A stretch of DNA of 6,119 nucleotides from Leptotrichia sp. oral taxon 215 (lineage in GTDB: Bacteria; Fusobacteriota; Fusobacteriia; Fusobacteriales; Leptotrichiaceae). This document shows, piece after piece, positions 5,636 to 6,119 of this stretch (its first letter is position 1; each line of letters starts with the position of its first letter). The DNA lies in assembly GCA_905371725.1 (NCBI GenBank), contig CAJPML010000070.1:1-6119 (forward strand). Direction: 5' to 3'. The notes under the pieces are model-generated. The model was given only the letters and a program-made list of their open reading frames with translations, made no database searches and had not been told where the DNA came from. A program made the position numbers and the translations under genes.

Positions 5636-6119
5636 ATGGAAAATGTTAAAATAAGAAATTTAACGAAATATAGCTTATTTATTTTAGTCTTACTATTTGC
5701 AGTTTTTTCATGTGGTAAAAAAGAAGAGGAAAAATCTAAAGCAAATGCTGAAACCAAAGTAAATGAAAAAAGTGAAAAAAAATACGACAGAATAGTTGTT
5801 CTGGATCCGGCAGTTGTAGAAATGGTATATCTGCTTGGTGGAGAAGACAAGCTGGTCGGAATTGCCAAACTGGAAAGATCGAAAATCTGGCCTGAAGAAA
5901 AAACGGAAAAAGTTGAAAGTGTAGGGACATTTATAAATCCTTCGCTGGAAAAAATAATAGCGTTGAAACCTGATTTAGTAATTGAGTCCTTTCATTCATC
6001 AGATGCCATTGATAAAAGCTTAACTTCCAATAATATTGAGATTATAAAGATACAGGCAAATTCGATAGAAGATATATTTAAGAATTTTCAGAAAGTGGCA
6101 AAAATTCTCGGAAAAGAAA
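5636..6119 (+). CDS. Substrate-binding lipoprotein of the ABC importer, cut by window edge
   Basis: This is the periplasmic binding protein that receives the ligand and docks on the permease. The 161 visible codons are about half of a usual 300-350-residue protein; the frame is open to the right edge. A short basic N-terminus and hydrophobic stretch (13-25) lead to a lipobox-like VFSC with Cys26 as the predicted lipidated residue. A Lys/Glu-rich linker (27-49) follows. The N-terminal lobe of the BtuF/FhuD/FepB helical-backbone fold starts at about 50: DRIVVLDPAVVEMVYLLG, then VGTFINPSLEKIIALKPDLV (96-115), the family hallmark in which the protein repeats 'SLEKI-ALKPDLV', and ESFHSSDAIDKSL. 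The ligand cannot be read from this half. It lies 12 nt after the ATPase in the same operon. Confidence 0.92.
   Translation, partial: MENVKIRNLTKYSLFILVLLFAVFSCGKKEEEKSKANAETKVNEKSEKKYDRIVVLDPAVVEMVYLLGGEDKLVGIAKLERSKIWPEEKTEKVESVGTFINPSLEKIIALKPDLVIESFHSSDAIDKSLTSNNIEIIKIQANSIEDIFKNFQKVAKILGKE

Overview
The window is very AT-rich with purine-biased codons (AGA, AAA, GGA, ATA). It encodes both an outer-membrane TonB-dependent receptor and a lipoprotein-anchored ABC importer, so the host has two membranes. This fits a low-GC diderm such as the Fusobacteriota, perhaps Leptotrichia or a relative. That placement rests on composition and gene style only; no rRNA or marker gene is present.

Layout. 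Positions 1-327 (minus strand) hold the N-terminal 109 codons of a MarR-family regulator that runs off the left edge. Positions 328-575 form a divergent control region. On the minus strand it has a near-consensus promoter for the regulator, with a perfect 9-bp inverted repeat over the -10 and the start of the transcript. On the plus strand it has a near-consensus promoter for the genes to the right. From 576 to the right edge all genes run rightwards, closely packed and probably as one operon: exbB (576-1226), exbD (1284-1703), a TonB-dependent outer-membrane receptor (1770-3845), a FecCD-type permease (3835-4833), its ATPase (4838-5623), and a substrate-binding lipoprotein (5636 to past the edge).

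How the genes work together. The receptor takes a scarce ligand across the outer membrane, powered by an ExbB-ExbD proton-driven motor. The lipoprotein captures it in the periplasm, and the permease-ATPase pair moves it into the cytoplasm. The gene set is that of a siderophore, heme, cobalamin or related metal-chelate uptake locus. The sequence does not fix the ligand. No tonB lies in the window, so the energy-transducing partner must be encoded elsewhere.

Start choices. Three starts rest on Shine-Dalgarno placement: the receptor at ATG 1770 (not GTG 1761), the permease at ATG 3835 inside the receptor's end, and the ATPase at ATG 4838 (not GTG 4826).

The protein set is a recognisable uptake system, not a new one. 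The least explained element is the exbD-receptor junction: a perfect 8-bp stem with a 12-nt loop, overlapping a possible 8-residue leader ORF whose last codon and stop form the receptor's ribosome binding site.
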